From Candidatus Villigracilis vicinus (lineage in GTDB: Bacteria > Chloroflexota > Anaerolineae > Anaerolineales > Villigracilaceae), in NCBI GenBank assembly GCA_016721315.1, contig JADKIL010000001.1, positions 1 through 64,000 of the forward strand: DNA of 64,000 nt, read 5' to 3'. This document shows, one piece after another, positions 40,568 to 49,445 of this stretch (position 1 is its first letter; each line of letters starts with the position of its first letter). A model generated the notes under the pieces. That model saw only the letters and a program-made list of their open reading frames with translations, was not told where the DNA came from and did not search any database. A program made the position numbers and the translations under genes.

Positions 40568-41734
40568 TTACGGAATCGGTCCGTATGTAGGCGCGCAAAC
40601 AATGTCGTAGTATTCCAATTCCACGGCTTTGTTCTGTTCGGCATAGGCGGCAGCTTCTTCGCCGATGGCACGGACTGTATCGATATGGTCAAGGACGTTG
40701 GTGCTCCAATAACGGGGCAGGGTCATGAGCGGATTTCCAGCAGGTACTTCAGGGATCGCCATCGGGTTGGAGTCGTTGACGGCATCTGCCTGCGGGATCC
40801 AGTTATACATGACGGGTCCGCGTTCGTTGACGGTGAAGCCGAGTTTGTAGCCGAGGGTGGGTCCGATCTCAACGGCGCGCTTGGAGAAGCCGCCGCCGGG
40901 CCACGTGTAACCGATGGGCGTTTTGTTCATGTATTTTTGAATGGAAGAGATCGCGCCGCCCATTTCGCTGATGATGAATTCATCAGTAGAACCTTCGCTG
41001 ATGGGGATGTTGTGAATGTATCCGTGGGATTGGAAGTCTACCCAGCCTTCGGCGGATAGCGCGGCATTTTCTGCCCACAAGTCGGTGCGTTCATCAATGC
41101 CAATATAGGCATTGACAACGGACCAGCCCCATTGGTCAAAGTATGGTCGCCAATGGTCGTTGAAGTATTCGGCGAAGTGACGGTCATCCACAATGAAGAT
41201 GACGGAACGCTGGGGAATACTGGCATTGTCGTACATGAAATCTGATAACTGCTGCATGTTGATGGCTTGGAACCCGGCTTCATACAGACTGTCCATGATC
41301 TTCTTGTGTTCATTTACGGTCACATCGTTGCCGCTGGCTTCCCCTTTGTTGATGCCGTGGTGCATCACAACCATCACCACCGTTCCCGGCGCAGCTTTGG
41401 TCGAGTCCCATTTATTTTTGATGTACTGACAAGAATCTGTAACGTAGGTGCGGGGCAGGTCTTCGGGTTTGAGCATTGAAGTCTGATACGTGCCCGGCAA
41501 TGCAGGCGGTGTGCGCGGGATCGTGGCAGTGGGAACGGGGGTATCTGTGATCTGCGGTGTAGCGGTGGGTGCGCTGATCTGGGCAACTGCGGTTTCGAAG
41601 GCAGCGGTCAGGGCGAGATTTACATCGGGCGTTGCGGCGGCGGGTTGGCAGGCAGCCAGAAGCGCTGCGAGCAGGCTGAAGGGAATTAAGAAGCGGGAAA
41701 CGATCAACGAACGACGAGAGTATTTGCGTCTCAT
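40568..41734 (-). CDS. Polysaccharide deacetylase-domain lipoprotein
   Basis: A 388-residue lipoprotein: lipobox LAAC gives Cys29, then a Thr/Pro linker. The NodB-like fold is indicated by VVMHHGINKG, the Asp pair in FIVDDRHF, the metal motif SHGYIH and a TWPGGGFSKRA segment. These together suggest metal-dependent N- or O-deacetylation of a cell-surface glycan. Its motifs differ in order and context from typical chitin deacetylases, so the substrate is unknown. A related but degenerate copy lies downstream. Confidence 0.78.
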   Translation of the reverse strand: MRRKYSRRSLIVSRFLIPFSLLAALLAACQPAAATPDVNLALTAAFETAVAQISAPTATPQITDTPVPTATIPRTPPALPGTYQTSMLKPEDLPRTYVTDSCQYIKNKWDSTKAAPGTVVMVVMHHGINKGEASGNDVTVNEHKKIMDSLYEAGFQAINMQQLSDFMYDNASIPQRSVIFIVDDRHFAEYFNDHWRPYFDQWGWSVVNAYIGIDERTDLWAENAALSAEGWVDFQSHGYIHNIPISEGSTDEFIISEMGGAISSIQKYMNKTPIGYTWPGGGFSKRAVEIGPTLGYKLGFTVNERGPVMYNWIPQADAVNDSNPMAIPEVPAGNPLMTLPRYWSTNVLDHIDTVRAIGEEAAAYAEQNKAVELEYYDIVCAPTYGPIP

Positions 41735-41773
41735 GATGAAGTTATATCCTTTTTGTGATTGCCAATAATAACA

Positions 41774-41806
41774 GAAAAGGCGTACTGGGTCTCAGCACGC
41801 CTTTTC
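41774..41806 (-). terminator. Intrinsic terminator after the inositol-phosphate synthase gene
   Basis: A 10-bp stem (41774-41783 with 41797-41806) with a 13-nt loop lies downstream of the gene at 41830 on the minus strand. Confidence 0.8.
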
Positions 41807-41829
41807 CTTCTTTTTATTCGTTACTTGTC

Positions 41830-42918
41830 TTATTCGTCGCTCTTGCCTGAAATAAAGTCTTCCACTTTTTGGTGGGCAACTTCATCCTTGAACTGTTTGG
41901 GCGGTGTTTTGAAGAAGTAGGATGATGGACCAACGATCGGACCGGCGAGTTCGCGGTCAAGCGCGATCTTGGCACAGCGGATGGCATCGATCATCACACC
42001 GGCGGAGTTGGGGCTGTCCCACACTTCAAGTTTGAGTTCAAGGTTGAGCGGCACATCACCGAAGGTGGTACCTTCCATACGGATGTAGCACCACTTACGG
42101 TCAGTCAGCCAGGGGACGTGGTCGCTGGGACCGACATGCACGTTGCTGGGGTCGATCTCGTAGGGGATCATGCTGGTGACGGCGTTGGTTTTTGAGATCT
42201 TTTTGGATTCAAGACGTTCGCGTTCGAGCATGTTAAGGAAGTCGGTATTGCCGCCGAAGTTGAGTTGGTAGGTTCGGTCGATCTTCACGCCTCGATCTAC
42301 GAAGAGGCTGGTCAGCACACGGTGGACGATAGTTGCCCCGACCTGGCTTTTGATGTCGTCGCCGAGAATGGGCAGACCGGCATCGGCGAAACGCTTGCCC
42401 CAATATTCGGAGGAGGCGATGAAAACGGGGATGCCGTTCACAAAGGCGCAGCCTGCTTCGATGATCTGCTCCACGTACCACTTGGTCGCCATCTCCGAAC
42501 CGACGGGCAGGAAGCTGATGACGACTTCGGTCTTGGTTTCTTTTAATAGGCGCACGATATCGGCGGTGGAGCCGGGTGCTTTTTCGATGACCTGGCTTAG
42601 ATATTTGCCCAAGCCGTCATGTGTCATGCCGCGCACGACGGGCACATTGAGATGGGGAACATCTGCAAATTTATAGGTGTTGTTCGGCTCGGCAAAAATT
42701 GCTTCAGACAAATCTTTGCCGACCTTGGTGGCATTGATGTCGATTGCAAGCGTAAATTCGATGTCGCGGATGTGATATTCGCCCAACTGCGGGTGCATAA
42801 TGCCGGGGATCACATCATCATTCTTGGCGTTCTTGTAGAATTGAACTCCCTGCACCAGGGAGGATGCGCAATTTCCCACGCCGATGATCGCTACTCGTAC
42901 TTTTTTCTTGGGTGCCAT
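41830..42918 (-). CDS. myo-Inositol-1-phosphate synthase
   Basis: A 362-residue protein; the start at 42918 follows AAGGAG. It converts glucose-6-phosphate to inositol-1-phosphate with NAD+. The NAD site is VAIIGVGNCASSLVQG. Family motifs include SFLPVGSEMATKWY, GDDIKSQVGATIVHR and NFGGNTDFLNM, in the short archaeal/actinobacterial-type form. The product feeds inositol lipids or soluble inositol derivatives. It is monocistronic with its own terminator and diverges from the histidine kinase gene. Confidence 0.93.
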   Translation of the reverse strand: MAPKKKVRVAIIGVGNCASSLVQGVQFYKNAKNDDVIPGIMHPQLGEYHIRDIEFTLAIDINATKVGKDLSEAIFAEPNNTYKFADVPHLNVPVVRGMTHDGLGKYLSQVIEKAPGSTADIVRLLKETKTEVVISFLPVGSEMATKWYVEQIIEAGCAFVNGIPVFIASSEYWGKRFADAGLPILGDDIKSQVGATIVHRVLTSLFVDRGVKIDRTYQLNFGGNTDFLNMLERERLESKKISKTNAVTSMIPYEIDPSNVHVGPSDHVPWLTDRKWCYIRMEGTTFGDVPLNLELKLEVWDSPNSAGVMIDAIRCAKIALDRELAGPIVGPSSYFFKTPPKQFKDEVAHQKVEDFISGKSDE

Positions 42919-42992
42919 TTTTATATCTCCTTGAGATGAATTACAATTTCCTTGTTGATTTGTGAAGGCAGAATTCAGATACAACCGTGAAG

Positions 42993-42998
42993 TATAAT
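42993..42998 (+). promoter_or_regulatory. -10 element (TATAAT) of the histidine kinase gene
   Basis: A consensus TATAAT 20 bp before the ATG at 43018 leaves a leader of about 13 nt containing ACAGGAAA as ribosome site. No consensus -35 is seen. Confidence 0.5.
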
Positions 42999-43017
42999 CT
43001 TACCAACAGGAAATTGT

Positions 43018-44280
43018 ATGACCATCGATCAGGGAAAAATCCTAACCCGCCTTCTCGAAGTGACCCGCAGCCTCGATTCTGAAGTGGATCTGGAGTCGAA
43101 CTTTCGTTCGATCCTTTCCGCTGCTGTCGAGTTGACTGGCAGTGAAACCGCGTTACTTTTGGAATACGACGAAGCATCCCTTAACTTTTTTTTCAAGTAT
43201 GTACCGTGGTTTCACCGCGAATCAGCAGGCAGCGCTACAAGGATTCCCCTGAACGGCAGCATTGCAGGCTGGATCTTCTTGAACAACGCAGCAATTGTTG
43301 TTGACGATGTGAGTAAAGATGACCGCCATTCCCGCAAGGTGGATGAACTAGCCGGGATCGCCATTCACTCGGTGCTGGGTGCGCCCATGGTTGCGCGTGG
43401 AAAGCCGATTGGGGTTTTGGAAGTTTTCAATAAACGCGAAAAATATACGGCTGAAGACACACTCGTAGTGGAGACGTTGGCAGCGCTGGCAGCTTCAGCG
43501 ATGCAAAAGGATATTCTTGAGAAGGGCATTCTTGTTTCAAAAGAAGAGACGCGGGAACTGGACCGTTTGAAGAACGAGTTCATTGCCATCACGTCTCATG
43601 AACTGCGCACTCCCCTAGGCTTGATCCTTGGTCATTCCACATTTCTCAAAGAGTTGATCGGCAGTGAACATCAGGAACAAGTGGACGCCATCATCCGTAA
43701 TGCTGCACGTCTCAAAGAGATCATCGAAAGCCTGACGAGTGTGGATAATTATCAATCAGGCGGGGCACTCGTCCGTTCGCGCAAAGTGTCCATAGCGCGC
43801 ATCATTGAAGATGTATGTGTCTCCTTTAATGAAATGGCATCGAAGAAGAACATCTCTCTCAAAAAATCCCTGCAGCCCGGGCGTGAAATGTGGGTGGATG
43901 TAGATGGCGGCAAGGTTGCCATTGTGTTGAGTAATATCTTGAAGAATGCCATTTCCTTTACGAATGAAGGCGGCGAGATCATTATTCGCGGAGAACAACA
44001 GCCAGATTACGTGAAAGTTTCCGTCAAAGACAGCGGCATTGGCATCCCAGCCAAAGATGTGCCGCATGTATTTGATCGGTTTTATCAAGTGGAAGGACAT
44101 CTCACCCGACGGCATGGCGGCATGGGGCTTGGGCTTTCGGTTGCCAAAGTGATGGTGGAGATGCACGGCGGGCGTATTTGGGTGGATAGTGAGGAAGGCA
44201 AAGGCAGTATTTTCTCTTTCATTCTCCCGGTACACACCGTCGCCCCGCCGCCCGCGCCGGTTTCTGCGCTGACCTCTTGA
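43018..44280 (+). CDS. GAF-domain sensor histidine kinase
   Basis: A 420-residue soluble kinase. A GAF sensor domain (about 20-165) precedes the dimerisation/phosphoacceptor segment with His194 in ITSHELRTPLGLILG. The ATPase domain has the N-box (LSNILKNAISF), G1 (VKDSGIGIP), F-box and G2 (HGGMGLGLSVAKV). No membrane segment is seen, so it senses an internal ligand. No response regulator gene is adjacent. It ends at a clear terminator. Confidence 0.92.
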   Translation: MTIDQGKILTRLLEVTRSLDSEVDLESNFRSILSAAVELTGSETALLLEYDEASLNFFFKYVPWFHRESAGSATRIPLNGSIAGWIFLNNAAIVVDDVSKDDRHSRKVDELAGIAIHSVLGAPMVARGKPIGVLEVFNKREKYTAEDTLVVETLAALAASAMQKDILEKGILVSKEETRELDRLKNEFIAITSHELRTPLGLILGHSTFLKELIGSEHQEQVDAIIRNAARLKEIIESLTSVDNYQSGGALVRSRKVSIARIIEDVCVSFNEMASKKNISLKKSLQPGREMWVDVDGGKVAIVLSNILKNAISFTNEGGEIIIRGEQQPDYVKVSVKDSGIGIPAKDVPHVFDRFYQVEGHLTRRHGGMGLGLSVAKVMVEMHGGRIWVDSEEGKGSIFSFILPVHTVAPPPAPVSALTS

Positions 44281-44303
44281 TCCCGTCAAACCGTTGACGG
44301 GAT
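44280..44303 (+). terminator. Intrinsic terminator after the histidine kinase gene
   Basis: A 10-bp stem (44280-44289 with 44294-44303) with a 4-nt loop is followed by TTTTATTT. Confidence 0.88.
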
Positions 44304-44393
44304 TTTTATTTCCCTATACACTCACGCCTTATTCTTTCCGTCGTCGTGAAGCATGGTCTTTTGATAAAGTACTTTCATTCAGGTGAGCAACTT

Positions 44394-45575
44394 ATGCAAA
44401 CACTCAATACTCAATTTGAACTGATACGCCAGTCTGCCACGGTTTCTCTAACAGACCGCATTTTGGCTCTAAAAGCCAGCGGGCGTCAGATCATTGGCTT
44501 GCAGGTCGGCGACCCCGATTTTGGAACCCACCCCGCCATTGCAGAAGCTGCGCTTAAAGCCATGCAGGATGGGCAAACCCATTACGGTCCATCCAATGGC
44601 ACGCTGGAACTACGCAAAGCCATAGCACATAAACTTCAACGTGACGAAGGCGTGACTTATGACCCCGCTTCGGAAATTCTTGTCACCAATGGCGGTATCC
44701 ATGCTTATTACACTGCCATGCAATCTGTGCTCAACCCCGGTGATGATGTGTTGATCCCCGACCCTTCTTGGGCGACACATTCCAATATGGCGACCATGCT
44801 GCGTGGAAATGTCATCCGCGTCCCTGCCCCCGCCGAAAATGGGTTCATCCCTCATTTCGATTCCTGGCTGAAAGCTCTTACCCCTAAAACCCGAGTCATC
44901 GTCCTGAACTATCCCTCAAACCCGACTGGGGCATATCCCAATCGTGAATACTTACAGCAGTTGCAAGATTTCGCCGCTAAAAATAATTTGTGGATTGTCA
45001 GTGATGAGGTCTATGGCAGTTTGTATTATGGCGAAAAGCCAACCAGCGCTGCTGCCATTGCCGGGGCGAAAGAACGTACTTTGCTCGTACAAAGTCTCTC
45101 CAAATCTTATGCGATGACGGGGTGGCGTGTTGGTTTCCTTGCCGCTCCGGCGCAGGTGATTGCAAATGCGCTTAAAGCCAGCCAGAACTCCATTACTTGT
45201 GTGGCTCCCTTCATCCAAAAAGCTGCTGCCTTCGCGTTGACCGACCCTGCGATTCAGGATGTCACAGTCAGCATGCGTTCTGCGTATGCCAAACGCCGTG
45301 AACTGGTCTTACGCCTCGCTCGCGAATTCGAAAGTGACAAGGTCATCGTCACGCCTTCACAGGGCGCCTTCTACTTCTTCCTTGATATGCGTCCCCTCAA
45401 AATGTCCTCGGTGGAAATCTGCGAGAAATTGCTGGATGATGTTGGTGTGGCGCTTGTGCCTGGCTCTGCGTTTGGAGAACAAGGTGAAGGCTTTGCCCGC
45501 TTGTGCATCGCCGCATCGGATGCGGATGTGGAAGCCGGGTTTCGGAAAATAGTTGAGTGGGCGGAAAAGCAATAA
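44394..45575 (+). CDS. Aspartate/aromatic-type aminotransferase
   Basis: A 393-residue fold-type I aminotransferase; the start at 44394 follows AGGTGAG. It shows QVGDPDFGTH near the N-terminus, the substrate-site NYPSNPTG, DEVYGSLYY with the cofactor Asp, and SLSKSYAMTGWRVGF with the Schiff-base Lys. This is the class I gamma aspartate aminotransferase pattern. It is followed by prephenate dehydratase, so a role in phenylalanine synthesis (phenylpyruvate or prephenate transamination) is plausible. Confidence 0.9.
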   Translation: MQTLNTQFELIRQSATVSLTDRILALKASGRQIIGLQVGDPDFGTHPAIAEAALKAMQDGQTHYGPSNGTLELRKAIAHKLQRDEGVTYDPASEILVTNGGIHAYYTAMQSVLNPGDDVLIPDPSWATHSNMATMLRGNVIRVPAPAENGFIPHFDSWLKALTPKTRVIVLNYPSNPTGAYPNREYLQQLQDFAAKNNLWIVSDEVYGSLYYGEKPTSAAAIAGAKERTLLVQSLSKSYAMTGWRVGFLAAPAQVIANALKASQNSITCVAPFIQKAAAFALTDPAIQDVTVSMRSAYAKRRELVLRLAREFESDKVIVTPSQGAFYFFLDMRPLKMSSVEICEKLLDDVGVALVPGSAFGEQGEGFARLCIAASDADVEAGFRKIVEWAEKQ

Positions 45576-45587
45576 TCAGTTACCAGT

Positions 45588-45608
45588 AGGGGCGGGGCCT
45601 CCCCGCCC
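45588..45608. repeat. GC-rich palindrome before pheA
   Basis: GGGCGGGG (45590-45597) pairs with CCCCGCCC (45601-45608) across a 3-nt loop. The pheA ribosome site AAGGAG begins two bases later, so the hairpin could affect translation of pheA. Confidence 0.65.
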
Positions 45609-45620
45609 GAAGGAGTCATA

Positions 45621-46433
45621 ATGAAAGTATCATTTCAGGGCGAACCTGGTGCATATTCAGAGCAGGCGGTCTTCAATTATTTTGGAAAAGTTGAAACGGT
45701 TCCGTGCGAATCTTTTGATGTGATGTTCGATTCGGTCATTTCCGGCAAAAGTGATATGGCGCTGGCTCCGATCGAAAACTCATTGGCAGGGAGTATTCAC
45801 CAAAACTATGACCTGCTGCTGCGGCATGATCTGCATATTGTGGGCGAGTATTTCCTGCGCGTACAGCATTGTTTGATCGCGAATCCGGGTGTGAAGATGG
45901 AAGACATCAAGAAAGCCATTAGTCATCCGCAAGCATTAGGGCAGTGCGCGGCGTATTTGCGGGGGAAAGGTATCAGATCTGAAACTGTGTACGATACGGC
46001 AGGCAGCGTAAAGATGTTGAAAGAATCCGGTGCGCGGGATGTGGCAGCCATCGCTTCGAAGCGGGCGGCTGAATTGTATGGCATGCAAATTCTGGAAGAA
46101 GGTATTGAAGATAATCAGGAAAACTATACGCGTTTTCTTGCTGTCCAACGCGAAGCAGTTGTCGCTGAGAAGGAAGCGAAGACTACCATTGTATTCACAT
46201 TGAAAAATGTGCCGGGGTCGCTTTTCAAGGCAATGTCTGTTTTTGCGCTGCGAGATATCGACCTGGCTAAGATCGAGTCACGTCCGTTGCAGGGAAGCCC
46301 GTGGGAGTATCTTTTTTATATTGACCTGATCGGCTCCGTGCATGATGAAACCGTGCAGCGTGCGCTTGACCATTTGAACGAATATGCAACGATGCTGCGG
46401 GTGCTGGGGTCGTATCCGCGTTTCAAACGCTAA
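45621..46433 (+). CDS. pheA: Prephenate dehydratase
   Basis: A 270-residue enzyme making phenylpyruvate from prephenate. The catalytic domain (1-180) shows SFQGEPGAYSEQA, IENSLAGSIHQNYDLL and the TRF motif in NYTRFLAV. A C-terminal ACT domain (185-265) with KIESRPLQGSPWEY binds phenylalanine for feedback control. It lies 45 bp after an aminotransferase gene, separated by a GC-rich palindrome, and ends at a strong terminator. It is a monofunctional form without chorismate mutase. Confidence 0.93.
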   Translation: MKVSFQGEPGAYSEQAVFNYFGKVETVPCESFDVMFDSVISGKSDMALAPIENSLAGSIHQNYDLLLRHDLHIVGEYFLRVQHCLIANPGVKMEDIKKAISHPQALGQCAAYLRGKGIRSETVYDTAGSVKMLKESGARDVAAIASKRAAELYGMQILEEGIEDNQENYTRFLAVQREAVVAEKEAKTTIVFTLKNVPGSLFKAMSVFALRDIDLAKIESRPLQGSPWEYLFYIDLIGSVHDETVQRALDHLNEYATMLRVLGSYPRFKR

Positions 46434-46439
46434 ACAAAA

Positions 46440-46464
46440 AAATCTCCGCTGCCTGCGGAGATTT
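46440..46464. terminator. Bidirectional intrinsic terminator
   Basis: A 10-bp stem (46440-46449 with 46455-46464) with a 5-nt loop and A/T arms lies between the convergent pheA and methyltransferase genes. Confidence 0.9.
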
Positions 46465-46466
46465 TT

Positions 46467-47147
46467 TTAGAAAATGTACGGAACAAGCCGCCATGTTTTG
46501 GCTTGGTACTCTTCCCATTCTTTGCCAAATTCTTCGTGCATCATTTTCTCTTCGGCAAAGACGCGCCAGATCAAAACCAAGGCTAAGGCAAGGACAGTGA
46601 AAATACCAAGCAGGGAACGGAAGGTTAGAGAGACGCCGGTGAAGAAAATTAGGATGCCTAAATAGCGTGGATGGCGAACCACTTTGTAGGGTCCGCTTTG
46701 GATGAGCTTATGGTCTTTTTGTAGAGTCACTTCGATGCTGAATTGTTTGGCAAGATATTTTTCGCCCGCTTGCATAAGTACAAAGCTAGGGATGGTGATG
46801 AGAAGCCCAGTATAGCGGACGATATTTCCTGCATTCAATACACCGATGGAATGACTGTCTGAAAATGGGGAGAGGATGACGACCGCAAGGCTGAAGATCT
46901 GAATCAAGATCAAGTCCAGTTTGCTGCGAGGGGCTTCATTTTTTCGGTTTTCCTGATTTTGCCCCACTTGCGGGTTATAGATCAGGGAAAAAACTTGCAG
47001 AGCAAATATTACGACAACAAAAGCGATGCGGGCTGGGTTCTCAAAGAAAGTTGGGAGGTTTCCAAGACCCCAACCAAGCAATGGAAGACCGATGAAAATG
47101 ATAGAGCCTGCAAGCAGGGCGAGGAAATAGCGGGGGAGTGATCTCAT
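46467..47147 (-). CDS. Isoprenylcysteine methyltransferase-family membrane protein
   Basis: A 226-residue protein with about five hydrophobic segments. The C-terminal half has the family signature YKVVRHPRYLGIL and EEKMMHEEFGKEWEEY, binding S-adenosylmethionine. It is a second member of the same superfamily as the gene at 11642, but longer at the N-terminus. The substrate is unknown. It is divergent from the ArsR regulator gene. Confidence 0.82.
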   Translation of the reverse strand: MRSLPRYFLALLAGSIIFIGLPLLGWGLGNLPTFFENPARIAFVVVIFALQVFSLIYNPQVGQNQENRKNEAPRSKLDLILIQIFSLAVVILSPFSDSHSIGVLNAGNIVRYTGLLITIPSFVLMQAGEKYLAKQFSIEVTLQKDHKLIQSGPYKVVRHPRYLGILIFFTGVSLTFRSLLGIFTVLALALVLIWRVFAEEKMMHEEFGKEWEEYQAKTWRLVPYIF

Positions 47148-47194
47148 ATTGTTTTATTCCTATTGGATTTGCAGAAAGTATAAATGATTCCCTC

Positions 47195-47223
47195 TTGACA
47201 ATACAGAAAATTTGTTCTAAAAT
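47195..47223 (+). promoter_or_regulatory. Consensus sigma-70-like promoter with dyad in spacer
   Basis: TTGACA (47195-47200), a 17-bp spacer and TAAAAT (47218-47223). The spacer carries AGAAAATTTGTTCT (47205-47218), closely related to the dyads at 11583 and 51406. Confidence 0.85.
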
Positions 47224-47235
47224 CTAATTATATTA

Positions 47236-47253
47236 TGTAACTAAATGGTTACA
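47236..47253 (+). promoter_or_regulatory. Probable ArsR operator
   Basis: TGTAAC-N6-GTTACA is a perfect inverted repeat between the promoter and the ArsR start, positioned for repression by the ArsR protein encoded next. Confidence 0.6.
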
Positions 47254-47263
47254 AAAAGGAATT

Positions 47264-47599
47264 ATGAGACGAGACGTATTTCAAGCCATCGCAGACCCCA
47301 ACCGTCGTGCCATTTTGGCGCTGCTGTCACAACAGCGATTGACCCTGAACGGCGTTGCTGAGAATTTTCGCATCAGCCGCCCGGCTGTTTCAAGGCATAT
47401 CAAGATATTGAAGGAATGCGGGTTGGTGGTGGTCATCCCGCAGGGACGCGAGCGCTTTGTGGAAGCGCGTTTTGATAAATTGGAAGAAGTGACTCGTTGG
47501 GTGGAGCAATACCGTCAAATGTGGGAAGACAGGTTTAACCGCCTTGATGACGTTTTGGAACAGATGAAAAAGGAGAAAAATCATGCCCTCAAAAAATAA
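47264..47599 (+). CDS. ArsR-family transcriptional regulator
   Basis: A 111-residue winged-helix regulator. Typical features are DPNRRAILALLSQQRLTLNGVAE and the recognition helix ISRPAVSRHIKILKECGLV. No metal-binding ELCVCDL-type Cys motif is present, so it is of the non-metal type often paired with SRPBCC genes. Its 3' end overlaps the SRPBCC gene by 17 bp. It probably represses its own promoter through the TGTAAC dyad. Confidence 0.9.
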   Translation: MRRDVFQAIADPNRRAILALLSQQRLTLNGVAENFRISRPAVSRHIKILKECGLVVVIPQGRERFVEARFDKLEEVTRWVEQYRQMWEDRFNRLDDVLEQMKKEKNHALKK

Positions 47600-48065
47600 A
47601 GTGACAGTGAATGCCGAGCCCGGTAAACAAGAACTGTATATCATCCGCGAATTCGATGCGCCGCGTGAATTGGTGTTCCGTGCTCACACTGACCGAAATC
47701 TGTTTGTCAAATGGATCGGACCGCATGGGTATGAAATGATCCTTAAAGAGTTTGAGCCGGTCAATGGCGGCAAGTATCGTTATATTCACAAAGACCCGCA
47801 GGGAAATGAATATGGCTTTCACGGCTGCTTCCATGAGATCGCGCCAGAGCGTTTGACGCAGACCTTTGAGTTCGAGGGCTACCCGGGGCACATTTCGCTG
47901 GAGACTGCGACGTTGGAAGAACTGCCGGGCAACCGTACACGCGTCACGATCCATTCTGTATATCAATCTGTTGCAGATCGTGATGGCATGGTGCAGAATG
48001 GAATGGAAAAAGGCGTGCGCGAAGGGTATGAGCGACTCGATGATATTTTGACGGGAATGAAGTAA
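47583..48065 (+). CDS. SRPBCC (AHSA1-type) domain protein
   Basis: A 160-residue helix-grip protein with an AHSA1/activator-of-Hsp90-like domain: IIREFDAPRELVFRAHTD, the GGKYRYIHKDPQGNEYGFHGC sheet and a terminal helix. The domain forms a cavity for hydrophobic ligands. It overlaps the ArsR gene, the usual pairing for this family, which suggests ArsR controls it. The ligand is not known. Confidence 0.88.
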   Translation: MPSKNKVTVNAEPGKQELYIIREFDAPRELVFRAHTDRNLFVKWIGPHGYEMILKEFEPVNGGKYRYIHKDPQGNEYGFHGCFHEIAPERLTQTFEFEGYPGHISLETATLEELPGNRTRVTIHSVYQSVADRDGMVQNGMEKGVREGYERLDDILTGMK

Positions 48066-48617
48066 ATGAGCGGATACCTTGCTTTGCTGCGCGGAATTAA
48101 CGTCGGTGGAAAGAACATCATCAAAATGGCGGACTTGAAAGCCAGTTTTGAGGCGATGGGCTTTTCAAATGTGGTCACTTACATTCAAAGCGGAAATGTT
48201 GTCCTTCAGTCGGACGACAAGGATAAAGCTGCAATAACCACCAAGATCGAAAAGGGACTTTCGAAACGCTTCAACTTTGAGGCGAGGGTGGTGGTGATTT
48301 CTCAAAAAGAATTGGCTGCCATTGTTAAGTCTGCGCCAAAGGGATTTGGCGAGGATGACGCGACGTTTCGTTATGATGTCATCTTTTTGAAGGAGCCGCT
48401 CACGCCAAAGGAAGCGATGCTGAGTGTAAAAGTCCGCGAAGGTGTGGATACGGCTCATGCAGGCAAACAGGCGCTGTATTTCTCGCGTCTCATCAGCCGC
48501 GCTTCACAAAGCTATCTCACAAAAATTATTGGCATGCCGGTTTATCAGTTTATGACCATTCGTAATTGGAACACGACTACAAAATTATTGGCGCTTATGG
48601 AAGGACAAAATGGCTAA
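48066..48617 (+). CDS. DUF1697 family protein
   Basis: A 183-residue protein. The N-terminal YLALLRGINVGGKNIIKMADLKASFEAMGF and VVTYIQSGNVV define the DUF1697 family, whose function is not established. The length is typical. Its ATG directly follows the SRPBCC stop, so it belongs to the ArsR transcript. Confidence 0.9.
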   Translation: MSGYLALLRGINVGGKNIIKMADLKASFEAMGFSNVVTYIQSGNVVLQSDDKDKAAITTKIEKGLSKRFNFEARVVVISQKELAAIVKSAPKGFGEDDATFRYDVIFLKEPLTPKEAMLSVKVREGVDTAHAGKQALYFSRLISRASQSYLTKIIGMPVYQFMTIRNWNTTTKLLALMEGQNG

Positions 48618-48987
48618 GACAAATTTCCAATCGATTGATGAATATATTGCGGCGTGTCCGCCAGACTCGCAAGATTATTTGCGACGGATTCGAAAACTGA
48701 TTCGTACACTTGTGCCGGATGCGAAAGAGAAGATCAGTTATCAGATGGCGGCGTTTGAACGGAACGGCAGGAATTTGATCCATTTTGCGGGGTGGAAAAA
48801 GCATGTGTCGCTGTACCCGGTTCCGGCGGGGAGTGAGGCGTTTGAGCGTCAGATCGCAAAGTATGCGGGTGGCAAGGGTACAGTCAAGTTTTCGCTTGAC
48901 GAGCCACTTCCGCTTAAGTTAATTGAAAGAGTGATCAGGTTACACCTAGCAGTGAATAAAAAACAAACCAAAGGAAAATTAAAATGA
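48610..48987 (+). CDS. DUF1801 family protein
   Basis: A 125-residue protein with the pattern IDEYIAACPPDSQDYLRRIRKLIR and EKISYQMAAF, then HFAGWKKHVSLYP and a lysine-rich tail. This is the DUF1801 (YdhG/Fra-like) family; some members in Bacillus are described as frataxin-like iron chaperones. It overlaps the preceding gene by 8 bp. It is one of three DUF1801-type genes within 7 kb. Confidence 0.88.
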   Translation: MAKTNFQSIDEYIAACPPDSQDYLRRIRKLIRTLVPDAKEKISYQMAAFERNGRNLIHFAGWKKHVSLYPVPAGSEAFERQIAKYAGGKGTVKFSLDEPLPLKLIERVIRLHLAVNKKQTKGKLK

Positions 48988-49442
48988 CAAAAATTACCCC
49001 GTTCTTATGGTTCGATACACAAGCCGAAGAGGCGATGAATTTTTACATCTCAATATTTAAGAATTCAAAAATATATAATATCTCACGCGATCCGAATGGC
49101 AAAGTCTTTACGGTTGCGTTTGAGTTGGAGGGGCAGGATTACATAGGGTTGAATGCAGGACCTGCCTTCAAGTTTAATGAAGCAATTTCGATGTTTGTGA
49201 ATTGCGAAGACCAAGCCGAAGTGGATTATTTTTGGAATGCACTGATCGCCGATGGGGGCGAAGAGTCGATGTGTGGCTGGCTTAAGGATAAATATGGCTT
49301 GTCCTGGCAGATCGTGCCCAAGCAGTTGGGCGAGTTAATGAACGACCCAGATCGTGAAAAATCCGGGCGTGTCATGGATGCCATGCTTAATATGAAAAAG
49401 ATCATTGTGGCGGACTTGCAAAAGGCGTATGACGGTGAATAA
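48984..49442 (+). CDS. VOC-superfamily (PhnB/3-demethylubiquinone methyltransferase-like) protein
   Basis: A 152-residue protein with ITPFLWFDTQAEEAMNFYISIFKNS at the N-terminus and WQIVPKQLGELMNDPDREKSGRVMDAML at the C-terminus, the standard PhnB-like VOC pattern. The fold commonly binds a metal and small substrates. Its start overlaps the previous stop (ATGA). The substrate is not known. Confidence 0.9.
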   Translation: MTKITPFLWFDTQAEEAMNFYISIFKNSKIYNISRDPNGKVFTVAFELEGQDYIGLNAGPAFKFNEAISMFVNCEDQAEVDYFWNALIADGGEESMCGWLKDKYGLSWQIVPKQLGELMNDPDREKSGRVMDAMLNMKKIIVADLQKAYDGE

Positions 49443-49445
49443 ATC

